Assembly (NCBI GenBank): GCA_900544845.1
Contig: UQWV01000002.1
Coordinates: 1 to 64,000 of the forward strand
Length of the DNA: 64,000 nucleotides
Direction: 5' to 3'
DNA from: an uncultured Collinsella sp.
GTDB taxonomy: Bacteria; Actinomycetota; Coriobacteriia; Coriobacteriales; Coriobacteriaceae
Shown here: piece by piece, positions 41,853 to 51,763 of the stretch
Numbering within the stretch: position 1 is the first letter of the stretch
How the letters are laid out: every line of letters begins with the position of its first letter
Made by a program: the position numbers and the translations under genes
Notes under the pieces: generated by a model
Database searches by the model: none
What the model saw: the letters and a program-made list of their open reading frames with translations, nothing else
Told to the model about the DNA's origin: nothing

Positions 41853-43634
41853 TTACTTGCTCATGAACAGCCAGATTGCGATGATCACCAGGATTGCGGC
41901 GATGATGCAGGCGATGGCTCCGGTGAATTTGATGCGTGAGTCGCGGGTTCGCTTGCGCACGTCGTCTTCGGCGGCTTCGAGTTGGGCAACTTCGCGCTCG
42001 GTCTCGGTATGCTCGGCCTTGTCGCGTGCCAAGGACCCGGCGAGCGATTCGGTGATCTCGGGATGGTCGTGCACCTCGGTCGCCTGCTCGATAATCGACT
42101 GCGCATGCGCGGCATCTGCCCGGGCGTTTGCGATGGCCTGCTCTTGCTCGCGGCGTGCCTTGTCCTGTGTGGCGATCTTTTCGCGCAGCTCGCGCTGGCG
42201 CGTCGCGGCGGCAGTTTTTGCGGACTGCAACTCGTCGCGCGCGGCATCTGCCTCAGCCGTTACGGCCTGGTGCGCTCGTTTAGCGTCGGCGATGGGGGCC
42301 TGTGCCTGCTCGACGGCCTGCTCGGCGGCGGCGAGTGAATGCTCAAGATCGGCGGTCACGCGCGGAATATCTTCCTCGGCCTTGCGGAGGGCGTCGGCAG
42401 CGTCGGAGATTTGCATAGACAACTCGCTGGTGCGCACGGTGTAATTGGCGGGATTTGCCGAAGGGTTGCGCTGCAGCTCGGCATACTCGCGACGCAAGGT
42501 CTCGAGCTGTGCGCGCGTAGCATCGGCAGTTTGTCGTGCGGCGGCGATACCGGCATCGCGCTCGGCCTTCACTTTGTCGCGGATGCGCTTGGAATCCTCA
42601 AGGCGACGAACGAGGCGGTTGCCGGTCTCGCGCGAGCTCGCCTCGCGGGCTTCCACGGCGTCGAGTGCAGCCTTCAGGCGGAGCTCGGTCGCATCGTCCT
42701 CTGCCTTCATTTGCTCGAGTTGGCCCTTGAGCTCCGTCGCTTTGGCGGCATGGGCATCACGGTTAATTTCAGCTGCCGCAGCGGTCTTCTGTGCCGTGGC
42801 GATTGCCTGGCGCTGGTCGGCGATGATCTGATCGTAGCGGCCTGCGATATCCCGGCGCGTCTCGAGCTCCTCTGCCTGGTCGGCGATGCGCTGCTCAAGC
42901 TCGGCTAAATGGGCGCGGGCATCGGCGAGTGCCTTCTTGGCGGCGTTCATCTCGCGCATGGCCGACGCGCCCTGGGCGATAAAAGTGCCCACGGCGTTAG
43001 CGGTGTTCGAGACGGCGCTCCCCAGGTCGAGGCTCGTGGCGGGAGCATGCGGGGTGGTCGGGTGCGCGGCCTCGGCGGCATTCGTGTCGGCAGTCTGCGG
43101 CGCGGCGATATTGCCGGTGCCGCCTTCGATCACGGAAAAGCCCGCTGCGTGCGGGTCGACCGCATCGGCGCCGATCGTGGGGTGCTCGAGTTGCAGGAAC
43201 GAGGGCATGGTGCTGCCCTGGTCGGCAACCGGGGTCTCGCCGGGCACAAACGTCGAGGCAGCCTCGGCGGCTTCCTCCTCCTCGGCGTCGACATCGGCAT
43301 CGGCGACAGCGTCCTTCATCGCTTTGACGGCATCCATCATGGAGTCCATGACGGCGTCGAGCTCTTCTTCCGAAGACACCTCGATGGGGCCCGCTACTTG
43401 CGGAGCGTTCTCGGCCTTGGGCTCAGTGTCGCTCGGGTCCGGCTGCTCTAGCTGCTCTTCTTTGTCTTGCCCTGCGGCGACATTAGCGTCTGCGGCCTCG
43501 TCTGCGGCGGCAGGAGCCTCCCCGACAGCGGCATCAATGCCGCCATCGCTGCTGGTAGAAGTATCGCAGTCGTCAATGGTGTCTGCGGAATCATCAATAT
43601 GCTGTTGAGTCTGGGGGTCCAGCTCGTCTGTCAT
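41853..43634 (-). CDS. Large coiled-coil protein with C-terminal membrane anchor
   Basis: The 593-residue protein has an acidic disordered N-terminal third (DADVDAEEEEAAEAAS and similar), about 300 residues of Ala/Glu/Lys/Arg coiled coil (ALADARAHLAELEQRIADQA, ETRRDIAGRYDQIIADQRQA, AAEQAVEQAQAPIADAKRAH) and one terminal helix (FTGAIACIIAAILVIIAIWL). It is therefore tail-anchored with the bulk in the cytoplasm. ATG 43634 fits GAGGAG nine bases upstream; ATG 43640 is also possible. Similar designs are seen in cell-shape or division scaffolds. No family is recognised. Confidence 0.8.
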   Translation of the reverse strand: MTDELDPQTQQHIDDSADTIDDCDTSTSSDGGIDAAVGEAPAAADEAADANVAAGQDKEEQLEQPDPSDTEPKAENAPQVAGPIEVSSEEELDAVMDSMMDAVKAMKDAVADADVDAEEEEAAEAASTFVPGETPVADQGSTMPSFLQLEHPTIGADAVDPHAAGFSVIEGGTGNIAAPQTADTNAAEAAHPTTPHAPATSLDLGSAVSNTANAVGTFIAQGASAMREMNAAKKALADARAHLAELEQRIADQAEELETRRDIAGRYDQIIADQRQAIATAQKTAAAAEINRDAHAAKATELKGQLEQMKAEDDATELRLKAALDAVEAREASSRETGNRLVRRLEDSKRIRDKVKAERDAGIAAARQTADATRAQLETLRREYAELQRNPSANPANYTVRTSELSMQISDAADALRKAEEDIPRVTADLEHSLAAAEQAVEQAQAPIADAKRAHQAVTAEADAARDELQSAKTAAATRQRELREKIATQDKARREQEQAIANARADAAHAQSIIEQATEVHDHPEITESLAGSLARDKAEHTETEREVAQLEAAEDDVRKRTRDSRIKFTGAIACIIAAILVIIAIWLFMSK

Positions 43635-43928
43635 AGGCATGTGCTCCTCATCGTTGTTTGTCACCCTATGATAAAGTCTCGCGCCGACATCCCGCGCCCC
43701 GCAGCAAAGTTTCAAAACGTGTTCGATGGCTCGCGCCGATAGCAAAAACTCGGCCGCTCTACCCAGTTTGTACTTGACAATCCCTTCGCCGAAAAACGTT
43801 ATGCCGTTCGCCTACCACGGGCTTTATTTTTCACTCGAACCCGCTAAAGTTGCATTTCAGCTTTTGGCGCGTGAAGTTGGATGCGCGCAGTCGGCGGGCG
43901 TGCCCGTCGCGATTCGAAAGGACTTTGT

Positions 43929-44729
43929 ATGGGACTTTTCACTGGTAAGACCGTGATCGTCACCGGCGGCGGCAAGGCCACGCTCAAGGACGGCTCCGCT
44001 GGCTCCATCGGCTACGGTATCGATATCGCTTTTGCCAAGGAGGGCGCGAACCTCGTTATCACCGGTCGTAACGTCGCCAAGCTCGAAGCTGCCAAGGAGT
44101 CTCTTGAGGCTGAGTACGGCGTCAAGGTTCTGCCTGTCCAGGCCGATGTCTCCGCCGGCCAGGACAACGAGGCCGTCGTGCAGAACGTTATCGACAAGGC
44201 GATTGAGGAGTTCGGTCGCATCGACGCCGTCGTCAACAACGCTCAGGCCAGCGCCTCGGGTGTGACCATCGCCGACCACACTATGGACCAGTTTAACCTG
44301 GCCATTTACTCTGGCCTGTATGCCACCTACCTGTACATGCAGAAGGCCTATCCGCACCTGAAGGAGACCAAGGGCTCCGTGGTCAACTTTGCTTCGGGCG
44401 CCGGCCTGTTTGGCAACTACGGCCAGTGCAGCTACGCCGCTGCCAAGGAGGGCATCCGCGGCCTGACCCGCGTCGCCGCCAACGAGTGGGGCAAGGACGG
44501 CATCAACGTCAATATCGTGTGCCCGCTTGCCTGGACTGCTGCGCTCGAGAACTTCCAGGACGCCTATCCCGAGGCGTTCAAGGCCAACGTTCACATGCCG
44601 CCGGCGGGCCATTACGGCGACGTCGAGAAGGAGATCGGCCGCGTGGTCGTTCAGCTCTGCGGCCCCGACTTTAAGTATATGAACGGCGAGACCGTCACCC
44701 TCGAGGGTGGCATGGGCCAGCGGCCTTAG
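43929..44729 (+). CDS. Short-chain dehydrogenase/reductase (SDR)
   Basis: The 266-residue protein is a classical SDR that uses NAD(P)H. The nucleotide-binding motif is VTGGG-...-GSIGYGIDIAFA and carries a ~9-residue insertion (KATLKDGSA) inside the usual TGxxxGxG. Other sites are VNNAQ (NNAG position), FASGAG (catalytic Ser), YAAAK (Tyr/Lys) and the C-terminal MNGETVTLEGGMGQRP. The substrate is unknown; gut Coriobacteriia use SDRs on steroids and other compounds, but nothing here fixes that. ATG 43929 has GAAAGGA six bases upstream. A structured repeat begins 4 bp after the stop. Confidence 0.9.
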   Translation: MGLFTGKTVIVTGGGKATLKDGSAGSIGYGIDIAFAKEGANLVITGRNVAKLEAAKESLEAEYGVKVLPVQADVSAGQDNEAVVQNVIDKAIEEFGRIDAVVNNAQASASGVTIADHTMDQFNLAIYSGLYATYLYMQKAYPHLKETKGSVVNFASGAGLFGNYGQCSYAAAKEGIRGLTRVAANEWGKDGINVNIVCPLAWTAALENFQDAYPEAFKANVHMPPAGHYGDVEKEIGRVVVQLCGPDFKYMNGETVTLEGGMGQRP

Positions 44730-44732
44730 GGG

Positions 44733-44960
44733 TTACGGCGTTTTACCAAACGCCGTAACGGGCCGACGCTGCGCGGTCACCAGAGCGACAACTTGTCATT
44801 CAAAGAGGGCGGCATGACCAGAAGGTCTATGCCGCCCTCTTTTCATGCCAATTTGTTCGCTCTGGCGACCGCTCGCTGACGTTGCTAGAACATCGGCGTT
44901 GCCTTGGCTGTTGGAGATGATCCCAGATATAGTCGTTGGGGGGCGTTCTTAAACGACTAT
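44733..44960 (+). repeat. Conserved structured element (candidate ncRNA), copy 2
   Basis: Hairpin TTACGGCGTT/AACGCCGTAA (44733-44758), CGACGCTGC, the stem GCGGTCACCAGAGCG/CGCTCTGGCGACCGC (44773-44787 with 44858-44872, one A/C mismatch), the inner hairpin GGGCGGCATGACC-AGAA-GGTC-ATGCCGCCC, then CGCTGAC, AACATCGGCGTTGCC and CGTTCTTAAACGACTA. The arms of the main stem share almost no sequence with copy 1, yet both pair. It lies 95 bp upstream of tgt. Confidence 0.75.
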
Positions 44961-44987
44961 GACCCCTTTGCGCCAGTTTCTGTCGAG

Positions 44988-45017
44988 TCGGTGCTCCTTG
45001 CGGGTTGCCCGTATAAT
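44988..45017 (+). promoter_or_regulatory. Probable tgt promoter
   Basis: A perfect -10 box TATAAT lies at 45012-45017, with a weak -35 (TCGGTG) 18 bp upstream, 38 bp before the tgt start. Confidence 0.5.
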
Positions 45018-45054
45018 GGTTTGCGTATGAACCGCAACCAAGGAGTTCCAGTTT

Positions 45055-46194
<1,140 letters not shown>

Positions 46195-46407
46195 GGGCGA
46201 CAGACACGCTTGCAGAGCGTGAGCAACGGCAAAGGTTGAGTGGCAGCCGCTCGTCACATTCGCTGACGCCGGCTGCGCGACCGCTGACCGATAGCTTGCA
46301 AGTGCTTGATGCATCGTGGGTACCATACCGAATAGTTGATGCTCGGGCGGGTGTTTGACGCATGGCGTCGACCCCGCCCGTTTTTCTTTTTCTCGATAGG
46401 AGTACCC

Positions 46408-47166
46408 ATGATTAAGAATGAGAACGTCGAGGGCGAGCCCGCCTACGACGAGACGTACCGCCGCGGTCCCGTGGTCATGCGCGGCCCCATGATTCCTAAG
46501 GACAACACCTACGCCAACCTGCTGGCGCCCGAGGAGTCGACCGATTGGTTGCACGCCGACCCGTGGCGTGTGCTGCGCATTCAAGCCGAGTTTGTCGATG
46601 GCTTTGGCGCGCTTGCCGAGCTCGGGCCTGCGGTGACCATCTTCGGTAGCGCCCGCACGCCCAAGACCGATCCGCTCTACAAGGCGGCGCGCACGGTCGG
46701 TCGCAAGATTGCCCAGCGCGGCGTGGCGGTTATCACCGGTGGCGGCCCTGGCGTTATGGAGGCGGCCAACAGGGGAGCGGCGAGCGCCAACGGCAAGTCA
46801 GTCGGCCTGGGTATCGAGCTTCCGCACGAGCAGGGGCTCAACAAATACGTGAACCTCGGTATGGACTTCCGCTACTTCTTTGTGCGCAAAACCATGTTCG
46901 TTAAGTACAGCTCGGGCGCCATCGTATTTCCCGGCGGTTTTGGCACGCTCGACGAGATGTTCGAGGTGCTCACGCTGGTGCAGACGCACAAGGTCAAGCG
47001 CATGCCGCTCGTTCTGGTGGGCAGCGAGTACTGGCAGGGCCTGTTCGACTGGCTCAACGGCCCGGTGATGAGCGCCGGTATGATCAGCCCGCTCGATCCG
47101 GATCTGGTACACATTACTGACGACCTCAACGAGGCCGTCGACATCGCCCTGAGCGGGCTGATATAG
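46408..47166 (+). CDS. LOG-family protein (nucleotide 5'-monophosphate phosphoribohydrolase-like)
   Basis: LOG proteins release free bases such as cytokinins from nucleoside monophosphates, and bacterial ones are often of unknown substrate. The 252-residue protein has the family motifs GGGPGVMEAANRGA and PGGFGTLDEMFEVLTLVQT, with a Rossmann-like core (VTIFGSARTPKTDPLYKAAR). ATG 46408 is preferred since AGGAG is 5 bp upstream. The first ~50 residues are acidic and longer than in small LOG proteins. A 23-bp hairpin follows its stop by 12 bp. Confidence 0.88.
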   Translation: MIKNENVEGEPAYDETYRRGPVVMRGPMIPKDNTYANLLAPEESTDWLHADPWRVLRIQAEFVDGFGALAELGPAVTIFGSARTPKTDPLYKAARTVGRKIAQRGVAVITGGGPGVMEAANRGAASANGKSVGLGIELPHEQGLNKYVNLGMDFRYFFVRKTMFVKYSSGAIVFPGGFGTLDEMFEVLTLVQTHKVKRMPLVLVGSEYWQGLFDWLNGPVMSAGMISPLDPDLVHITDDLNEAVDIALSGLI

Positions 47167-47178
47167 GGTAGGTAAAAT

Positions 47179-47238
47179 GGGACGGGGCTAAAAAGACTGG
47201 TCTGAAACGTTTGATACCAGTCTTTTTAGCCCCGTCCC
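47179..47238. repeat. Perfect 23-bp palindromic hairpin (GGGACGGGGCTA family), copy 2
   Basis: GGGACGGGGCTAAAAAGACT continuing GGT (47179-47201) pairs perfectly with 47216-47238, with a 14-nt loop. It shares GGGACGGGGCTA and AAAAAGACTG with the repeat at 36579. It lies right after the LOG gene and may act as terminator. Confidence 0.75.
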
Positions 47239-47255
47239 AAATGAACTGCTTCTAA

Positions 47256-47320
47256 GTTGTGGTGGAATAGGGATTGATTTGCGGCTGATAAGCCAAAAAC
47301 AGTCCCTATTTCACCGCAAG
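47256..47320. repeat. Palindromic repeat (TTGCGGTG family), copy 2
   Basis: GTTGTGGTGGAATAGGGATT pairs, with G-T pairs, with AGTCCCTATTTCACCGCAA. An inner GGC-TGATAA-GCC hairpin lies between them. It is located between convergent genes. Confidence 0.7.
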
Positions 47321-47334
47321 CGGTAAAGGTGCCC

Positions 47335-48195
47335 CTAGTGGATGGGCTGGTAGCGGGGGCAGTAGCTGATGGCGATGGCGTCGACGCCTACATGGGTGGC
47401 GATGGTGCAGCCGATGGGGCCGGTGCCGGCGTCTACATAGTCTTGGCCTGCGAGCGCTTGGCTGACGAGCTCCTGCTCCTCGGCGGCGCCGGTCGTGAGC
47501 ACGCGCACGCTGGAGCCCGGATGCTCGGCCAAAAATGCGAGGCAATCGGCCATGGTGTTGGCAACGATGCGCTTGGCACCGCGGCCCTTTTTGATGGCCT
47601 TGATCTCGCCCGATTTCCACTCCGGCGAAACGGCCAGGCGAATGTTGAGCATTTGCGTGAGCTGGCCGGCGAGCTTGGGCGCGCGGCCGTTCTTAACGAG
47701 GTTCTCGAGCGTGCGGGGAATCAGCAGCAGGTGGGCGTCGGGCAGGGTTGCGCGGATCTGTGTCTCGGTCTCGTCCAGGCTGCGATCATCCTCGCGCATG
47801 GCAAGCGCGTACTCCACCAGCAGGCCCTCGGCGCCCGAGCCGGTGCGCGAATCGATGCAGCGCACGTCGAGCTCGTGGGTCTCGGCGACCAGGCATGCGT
47901 TGGAATAGCAGGCGGACCATTCGCTGCACAGCGAGATAAAGATCGCGCTGTCGTGGCCGTCAGCACGCACGCGGTCAAAGAGTGCCTTGAACTCGCCGGC
48001 ACTCGGCTGCGAGGTGTGCGGCAGCTGCTCGGAGTCGGCCATGCGGGCGACGTACTCCTGGGCGGTAATCTGTACCTGATCGAGCAGGTCCTCGCCCTCG
48101 ATAATCACATGCAGCGGAATCACGTAAATGCCGAGCTCTTGGGCGCGGGCGGGGGAGATGTCCGACGTGGAGTCGGTTATGATGGCAAAAGACAT
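47335..48195 (-). CDS. DegV-family fatty-acid-binding protein
   Basis: ATG 48195 (MSFAIITDSTSDISPARAQE) is preferred because GAAAGG lies 7 bp upstream and the N-terminal DSTSD motif is the family start. The 286-residue protein has LPHTSQPSAGEFKALFDRV, FISLCSEWSACYSNACLVAE and a C-terminal GCTIATHVGVDAIAISYCPR. In comparison with the DegV at 32988, the usual SSGxSGTY lipid-site motif is altered to CSEWSACYSN here. It may bind a different lipid. Confidence 0.9.
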   Translation of the reverse strand: MSFAIITDSTSDISPARAQELGIYVIPLHVIIEGEDLLDQVQITAQEYVARMADSEQLPHTSQPSAGEFKALFDRVRADGHDSAIFISLCSEWSACYSNACLVAETHELDVRCIDSRTGSGAEGLLVEYALAMREDDRSLDETETQIRATLPDAHLLLIPRTLENLVKNGRAPKLAGQLTQMLNIRLAVSPEWKSGEIKAIKKGRGAKRIVANTMADCLAFLAEHPGSSVRVLTTGAAEEQELVSQALAGQDYVDAGTGPIGCTIATHVGVDAIAISYCPRYQPIH

Positions 48196-48351
48196 AATTG
48201 CACCTTTCGTTGGGGCGCGACGGCGCCGCCTTCTGAGAGCAAAGTGCGACAAGTATAGTGGAGTTGCTCTACATTGCTAGGTTCAATTGTTGAATAGTCA
48301 ACAGTTTGAAGTGTCGGTGTGGAAATCATCAACTGGGGAAGAGGGGTGCCG

Positions 48352-49014
48352 ATGGCGGCGCTGGAGATATGCAAGCGGTCGGTTGTGCTGTTCGATTTTG
48401 ACGGCACGGTGGCAGATACGGGTCGGGCGGTGATGACCTCGACGCGCAAGACACTGGCCGCGCGCGGGTTTTCGGAGGCGCAGATGGGTGACCTGCGCCG
48501 CATGATCGGGCCGCCCCTGTGGAAGAGCTTTCACGACTTTTATGGCTTCTCCCGCGAGGAGTCGCTTGTGGTGGCTGACGAGTACCGTGCCTTTTTTGAT
48601 GAGCTGGGACCGGAAGAGTATCCCGTGTTCGATGGAATCCCCGAGCTGCTCGATGGCCTTGTCGCGCAGGGGCATCGCTTGGCCGTGGCGACGTCACGCA
48701 TGGAGGCAAAGTGCATTGACATGGTGGGCGAGCTCGGGCTTTCTCAGTTTGAGGCGGTGGTTGGCATGAATCCGCCGCAGGGACGCGAGACCAAGGCCGA
48801 TTCGGTTCGCGATGCCCTGGCGGCGCTCGGCGCAACGGCCGACGATGCCGTGATGATCGGCGATCGCTTTAACGATGTGGAGGGCGCACACGCGATGGGC
48901 GTGCCGTGCATCGGCATCTATTCGGGCGCGGCAGCGCCGGGGGAGCACGAGGCCGCGGGCGCCGATGCGGTGGTGCACTCGGTGGCCGAGCTTGCTAAAC
49001 TTTTCGCTATCTAA
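48352..49014 (+). CDS. HAD-superfamily phosphatase (phosphoglycolate phosphatase-like)
   Basis: The 220-residue protein has the HAD motifs VVLFDFDGTVADTG (nucleophile Asp), VATSRM (motif II Thr/Ser), a Lys (KADSVRDALAALG) and VMIGDRFNDVEGAHAMG (motif IV). The cap is of the helical C1 type. The usual substrate class is small sugar or glycolate phosphates, but it cannot be fixed. ATG 48352 is chosen because AGAGGGG is 5 bp upstream. It ends 55 bp before the M20 peptidase. Confidence 0.85.
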   Translation: MAALEICKRSVVLFDFDGTVADTGRAVMTSTRKTLAARGFSEAQMGDLRRMIGPPLWKSFHDFYGFSREESLVVADEYRAFFDELGPEEYPVFDGIPELLDGLVAQGHRLAVATSRMEAKCIDMVGELGLSQFEAVVGMNPPQGRETKADSVRDALAALGATADDAVMIGDRFNDVEGAHAMGVPCIGIYSGAAAPGEHEAAGADAVVHSVAELAKLFAI

Positions 49015-49069
49015 TAGACATAATGTGAGGGGCGGGCGTACCCGTCGCTCATTGGTAAGGAGGTCGTCC

Positions 49070-50506
49070 ATGAATCAGGTGGAGCAGAGCGTCGCTGAGT
49101 ATGTCGACGAGGTCTGGGAGGATGTCGTCGCTGATATCGAGCAGCTGGTGAGTTATCCTTCCGTGGCAGTTTCTGCCGATGCGGAGCCCGGCGTGCCGTT
49201 TGGCCGCCCGGTCCGTGACGCGCTCGATTGCGCGCTCGGCATCGCGCAGAAGCTCGGCTATCAGACGAGCGACGACGAGGGCTATGTGGGAATCGCCGAT
49301 ATCCCGGGCCGCGGCGACAAGCAGCTCGCGACTATCTGCCACGTGGACGTGGTTCCCGCCGGCCCTGGCTGGAACACCGATCCGTTCGCGATGGAGCGTC
49401 GCGAGGGCTGGTTGCTCGGTCGCGGCGTGATCGACGACAAGGGCCCGGCAGTGCTGTCGCTTTATGCCGGCGCGTACCTGCTCAAGCACGGCATTGTTCC
49501 GCGCTACACCTTCCGCGCGCTGCTGGGCTGCGATGAGGAAGTGGGCATGTCCGACGTTCACCATTATCTGGAGAACCACGCAGACCCCGACTTTTTGTTT
49601 ACGCCCGATGCCGAGTTCCCGGTCTGCAATGCCGAGAAGGGCCAGCTTGGGGCGACGTTCGTGAGTCCCAAGATCGACGGCGGGCGCATCGTGTCGTGGA
49701 GCGGCGCCGAGGCGAGCAATGCCATTCCGTCGCAGTCCATCTGCGAGCTCGCGATTGCCGCCGATGAGCTGCCGGCGCCGGTCGAGAATGCTGACCGCCT
49801 GGAGATCACGGCTCTCGACAATGGTCATGTGCAGATTTTCGCCCACGGTATTGGCGGTCACGCCTCGATGCCCGAGGGGACGATCAATGCCGTCGGCCTG
49901 ATCGTGTCGTATCTGCGCGAGGCCGAGGACGCGTTTGGTGCCCGCGGCGAGCGCCTGCTGACGCCTGCCGAGCACGAGTTTGTCAAGTTTTTGGCCTTTG
50001 TGCATGCGGACGCCTATGGTCGCGGCCTGGGTATCGACGCGACGAGCCCGGCGTTTGGCCCGCTCACCTGCAACCCCGGCGTCATCCGCGTGGTGGATGG
50101 CCATATCGAGCAGGTCATCGACGTGCGTTTCCCTGATAGCACGAGCGCCGATACCATCCGCGAGCAGCTCGAGCCGCTCGTGGGGCGCTTTGACGTGACG
50201 TGTCGCCTGGGTCATGCAAAGGTGCCGTTCTCGGTGTCTGCCGACGATCCGGCCGTGAAGGCGCTTATCGATACCTATAACGAGTTTACGGGCAAGCACG
50301 CCGAGCCTTTTGCCATGGGCGGCGGCACGTACGCGCGCAACTTTGCCCGCGCCGTGTCGTTTGGCCCCGAGGAGACCGGTCTGGAGCTGCCCGCATGGGG
50401 CGGCCAGATGCACGGCCCCAACGAGTGCGCCAACGAGGAACAGCTCAAACAAGCGCTTAAAATCTACATCGTGGCCATCCTGCGCCTCAACGAACTCGAA
50501 CTTTAA
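49070..50506 (+). CDS. M20-family dipeptidase (PepV-like)
   Basis: The 478-residue metallopeptidase hydrolyses dipeptides with two zinc ions. Motifs: ICHVDVVPAGPGWNTDPF (metal His and catalytic Asp), RGVIDDKGP (bridging Asp), LLGCDEEVGMSD (general base Glu), FTPDAEFPVC and GIGGHASMPEGTINA. The C-terminal domain ends GGQMHGPNECANEE with the last metal His. ATG 49070 has AAGGAGG six bases upstream. The second Zn ligand pattern fits PepV/CPG2-type Xaa-dipeptidases. Confidence 0.93.
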   Translation: MNQVEQSVAEYVDEVWEDVVADIEQLVSYPSVAVSADAEPGVPFGRPVRDALDCALGIAQKLGYQTSDDEGYVGIADIPGRGDKQLATICHVDVVPAGPGWNTDPFAMERREGWLLGRGVIDDKGPAVLSLYAGAYLLKHGIVPRYTFRALLGCDEEVGMSDVHHYLENHADPDFLFTPDAEFPVCNAEKGQLGATFVSPKIDGGRIVSWSGAEASNAIPSQSICELAIAADELPAPVENADRLEITALDNGHVQIFAHGIGGHASMPEGTINAVGLIVSYLREAEDAFGARGERLLTPAEHEFVKFLAFVHADAYGRGLGIDATSPAFGPLTCNPGVIRVVDGHIEQVIDVRFPDSTSADTIREQLEPLVGRFDVTCRLGHAKVPFSVSADDPAVKALIDTYNEFTGKHAEPFAMGGGTYARNFARAVSFGPEETGLELPAWGGQMHGPNECANEEQLKQALKIYIVAILRLNELEL

Positions 50507-50527
50507 GGTCTCGCGGTTTCCCAATCT

Positions 50528-50596
50528 AAGTTGCGGTGGAATAGTTCCTAGAATGGGCCATTTGATGGCCAAGCAGGAACTATTTCACCGCAACTT
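50528..50596. repeat. Palindromic repeat (TTGCGGTG family), copy 3
   Basis: AAGTTGCGGTGGAATAGTTCC (50528-50548) pairs with 50576-50596, and an inner hairpin GGGCCAT-TTG-ATGGCC lies between. Third copy of the family, located after the M20 gene. Confidence 0.75.
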
Positions 50597-50800
50597 TGTT
50601 TTTATTGGTGTAAAAGGCGGGTCATGCTTGGTGGCGGGTTTGTTATCCGTTTGTAAAGGCTGGGCCGGGCTTGCGGTAAGGGTCTATCAAATGCCCGTAA
50701 GAAACCGCAGATAACGCGGTTGTCGCCTGATCGGGGCCGTATCTTTCCAAACAGCAAAGCGGGCAGGGTGCCCGCGAATCGCATGTATGAAAGGAAGATC

Positions 50801-51739
50801 ATGCTCGATCAGGCTTATTCTCGTCGTCAGTTCCTCGGCCTCGCTGGTGGTCTTGCCAGCATCGTCGGTCTCGGTCTCGTTGGGTGCGGCGGCTCCGGCG
50901 CATCCGATGCCGCCGACAAGGGTAGCGCCGCTGCTGCCGAGTCCGTCTCCGGCGAGGTGACCTACGACGGTGCCTCTTCGTTCCAGGCTCTCGTCGAGGC
51001 CGCTGCCGAGAAGTTCATGGACGCCAACCCCGATGTCTCCGTCTCCGGCTCGGGTAACGGTTCGGGCAAGGGCCTGACCGCTGTCGCCGCCGGCACCGTC
51101 ACCATCGGCAACTCCGACGTCTTCGCCGAGACCAAGCTTGAGGCCGATCAAGTCAAGAACCTCGTCGACCACGAGGTCGCCGTCGTGGGCATGGGCCCCG
51201 TCGTCTCCAAGAACGTGACGGTCGACGACCTGTCCCTCGAGCAGCTCAAGGGTATCTTCTCCGGTCAGATTACCAACTGGAAGGAGGTCGGCGGCGACGA
51301 CGCTGCCATCGTCGTGCTCAACCGCAAGGCCGGCTCCGGTACCCGCGCCACCTTCGAGGCCGCCGTCTTTGGCGACGAGACCGTCGACTTTAAGGGCGAC
51401 GCCGAGCTCGACAAGTCCGGCGACGTCCAGACTCAGATGGGCAGCACCGACAACGCCATCTCCTACCTCGATTTCTCGCACTTTGATGACTCCAAGTTCA
51501 ACGCCATCAAGGTCGAGGGCGTCGAGCCCAAGAGCAAGAATGTCACCGACGACTCCTTCAAGATCTGGGCTACCGAGCACATGTACTGCGCTAAGGATGC
51601 CGACGAGGCCACCAAGGCCTTCCTGGAGTTCATGCTTTCCGATGACGTCCAGGGCAAGCTCGTCGAGGAGCAGGGCTTTATCCCCGTCTCTGCCATGAAG
51701 GTCGTCAAGGACGCCAGCGGCAAGGTCTCCGCTAAATAA
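50801..51739 (+). CDS. pstS: Phosphate ABC transporter substrate-binding lipoprotein PstS
   Basis: PstS captures phosphate outside the cell and delivers it to PstCAB. The 312-residue protein has a lipobox LVGCGG (Cys29) and a twin-Arg stretch YSRRQFLGLAGG, suggesting Tat-type or general lipoprotein export. The phosphate-binding fold is shown by VTYDGASSFQALVEAAAEKF, SGNGSGKGLTAV and NRKAGSGTRATFE. ATG 50801 has GAAAGGAAG about 4 bp upstream. It is the first gene of pstSCAB. Confidence 0.95.
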   Translation: MLDQAYSRRQFLGLAGGLASIVGLGLVGCGGSGASDAADKGSAAAAESVSGEVTYDGASSFQALVEAAAEKFMDANPDVSVSGSGNGSGKGLTAVAAGTVTIGNSDVFAETKLEADQVKNLVDHEVAVVGMGPVVSKNVTVDDLSLEQLKGIFSGQITNWKEVGGDDAAIVVLNRKAGSGTRATFEAAVFGDETVDFKGDAELDKSGDVQTQMGSTDNAISYLDFSHFDDSKFNAIKVEGVEPKSKNVTDDSFKIWATEHMYCAKDADEATKAFLEFMLSDDVQGKLVEEQGFIPVSAMKVVKDASGKVSAK

Positions 51740-51763
51740 GTAATCGCCCCGGAAAGGTTTGCA

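Noticed and set aside
44733..45054. preQ1 riboswitch before tgt
   Set aside because: The leader contains the large structured repeat, not the short preQ1 aptamer with its A-rich tail, and the same element also follows queA, where it could not control it.
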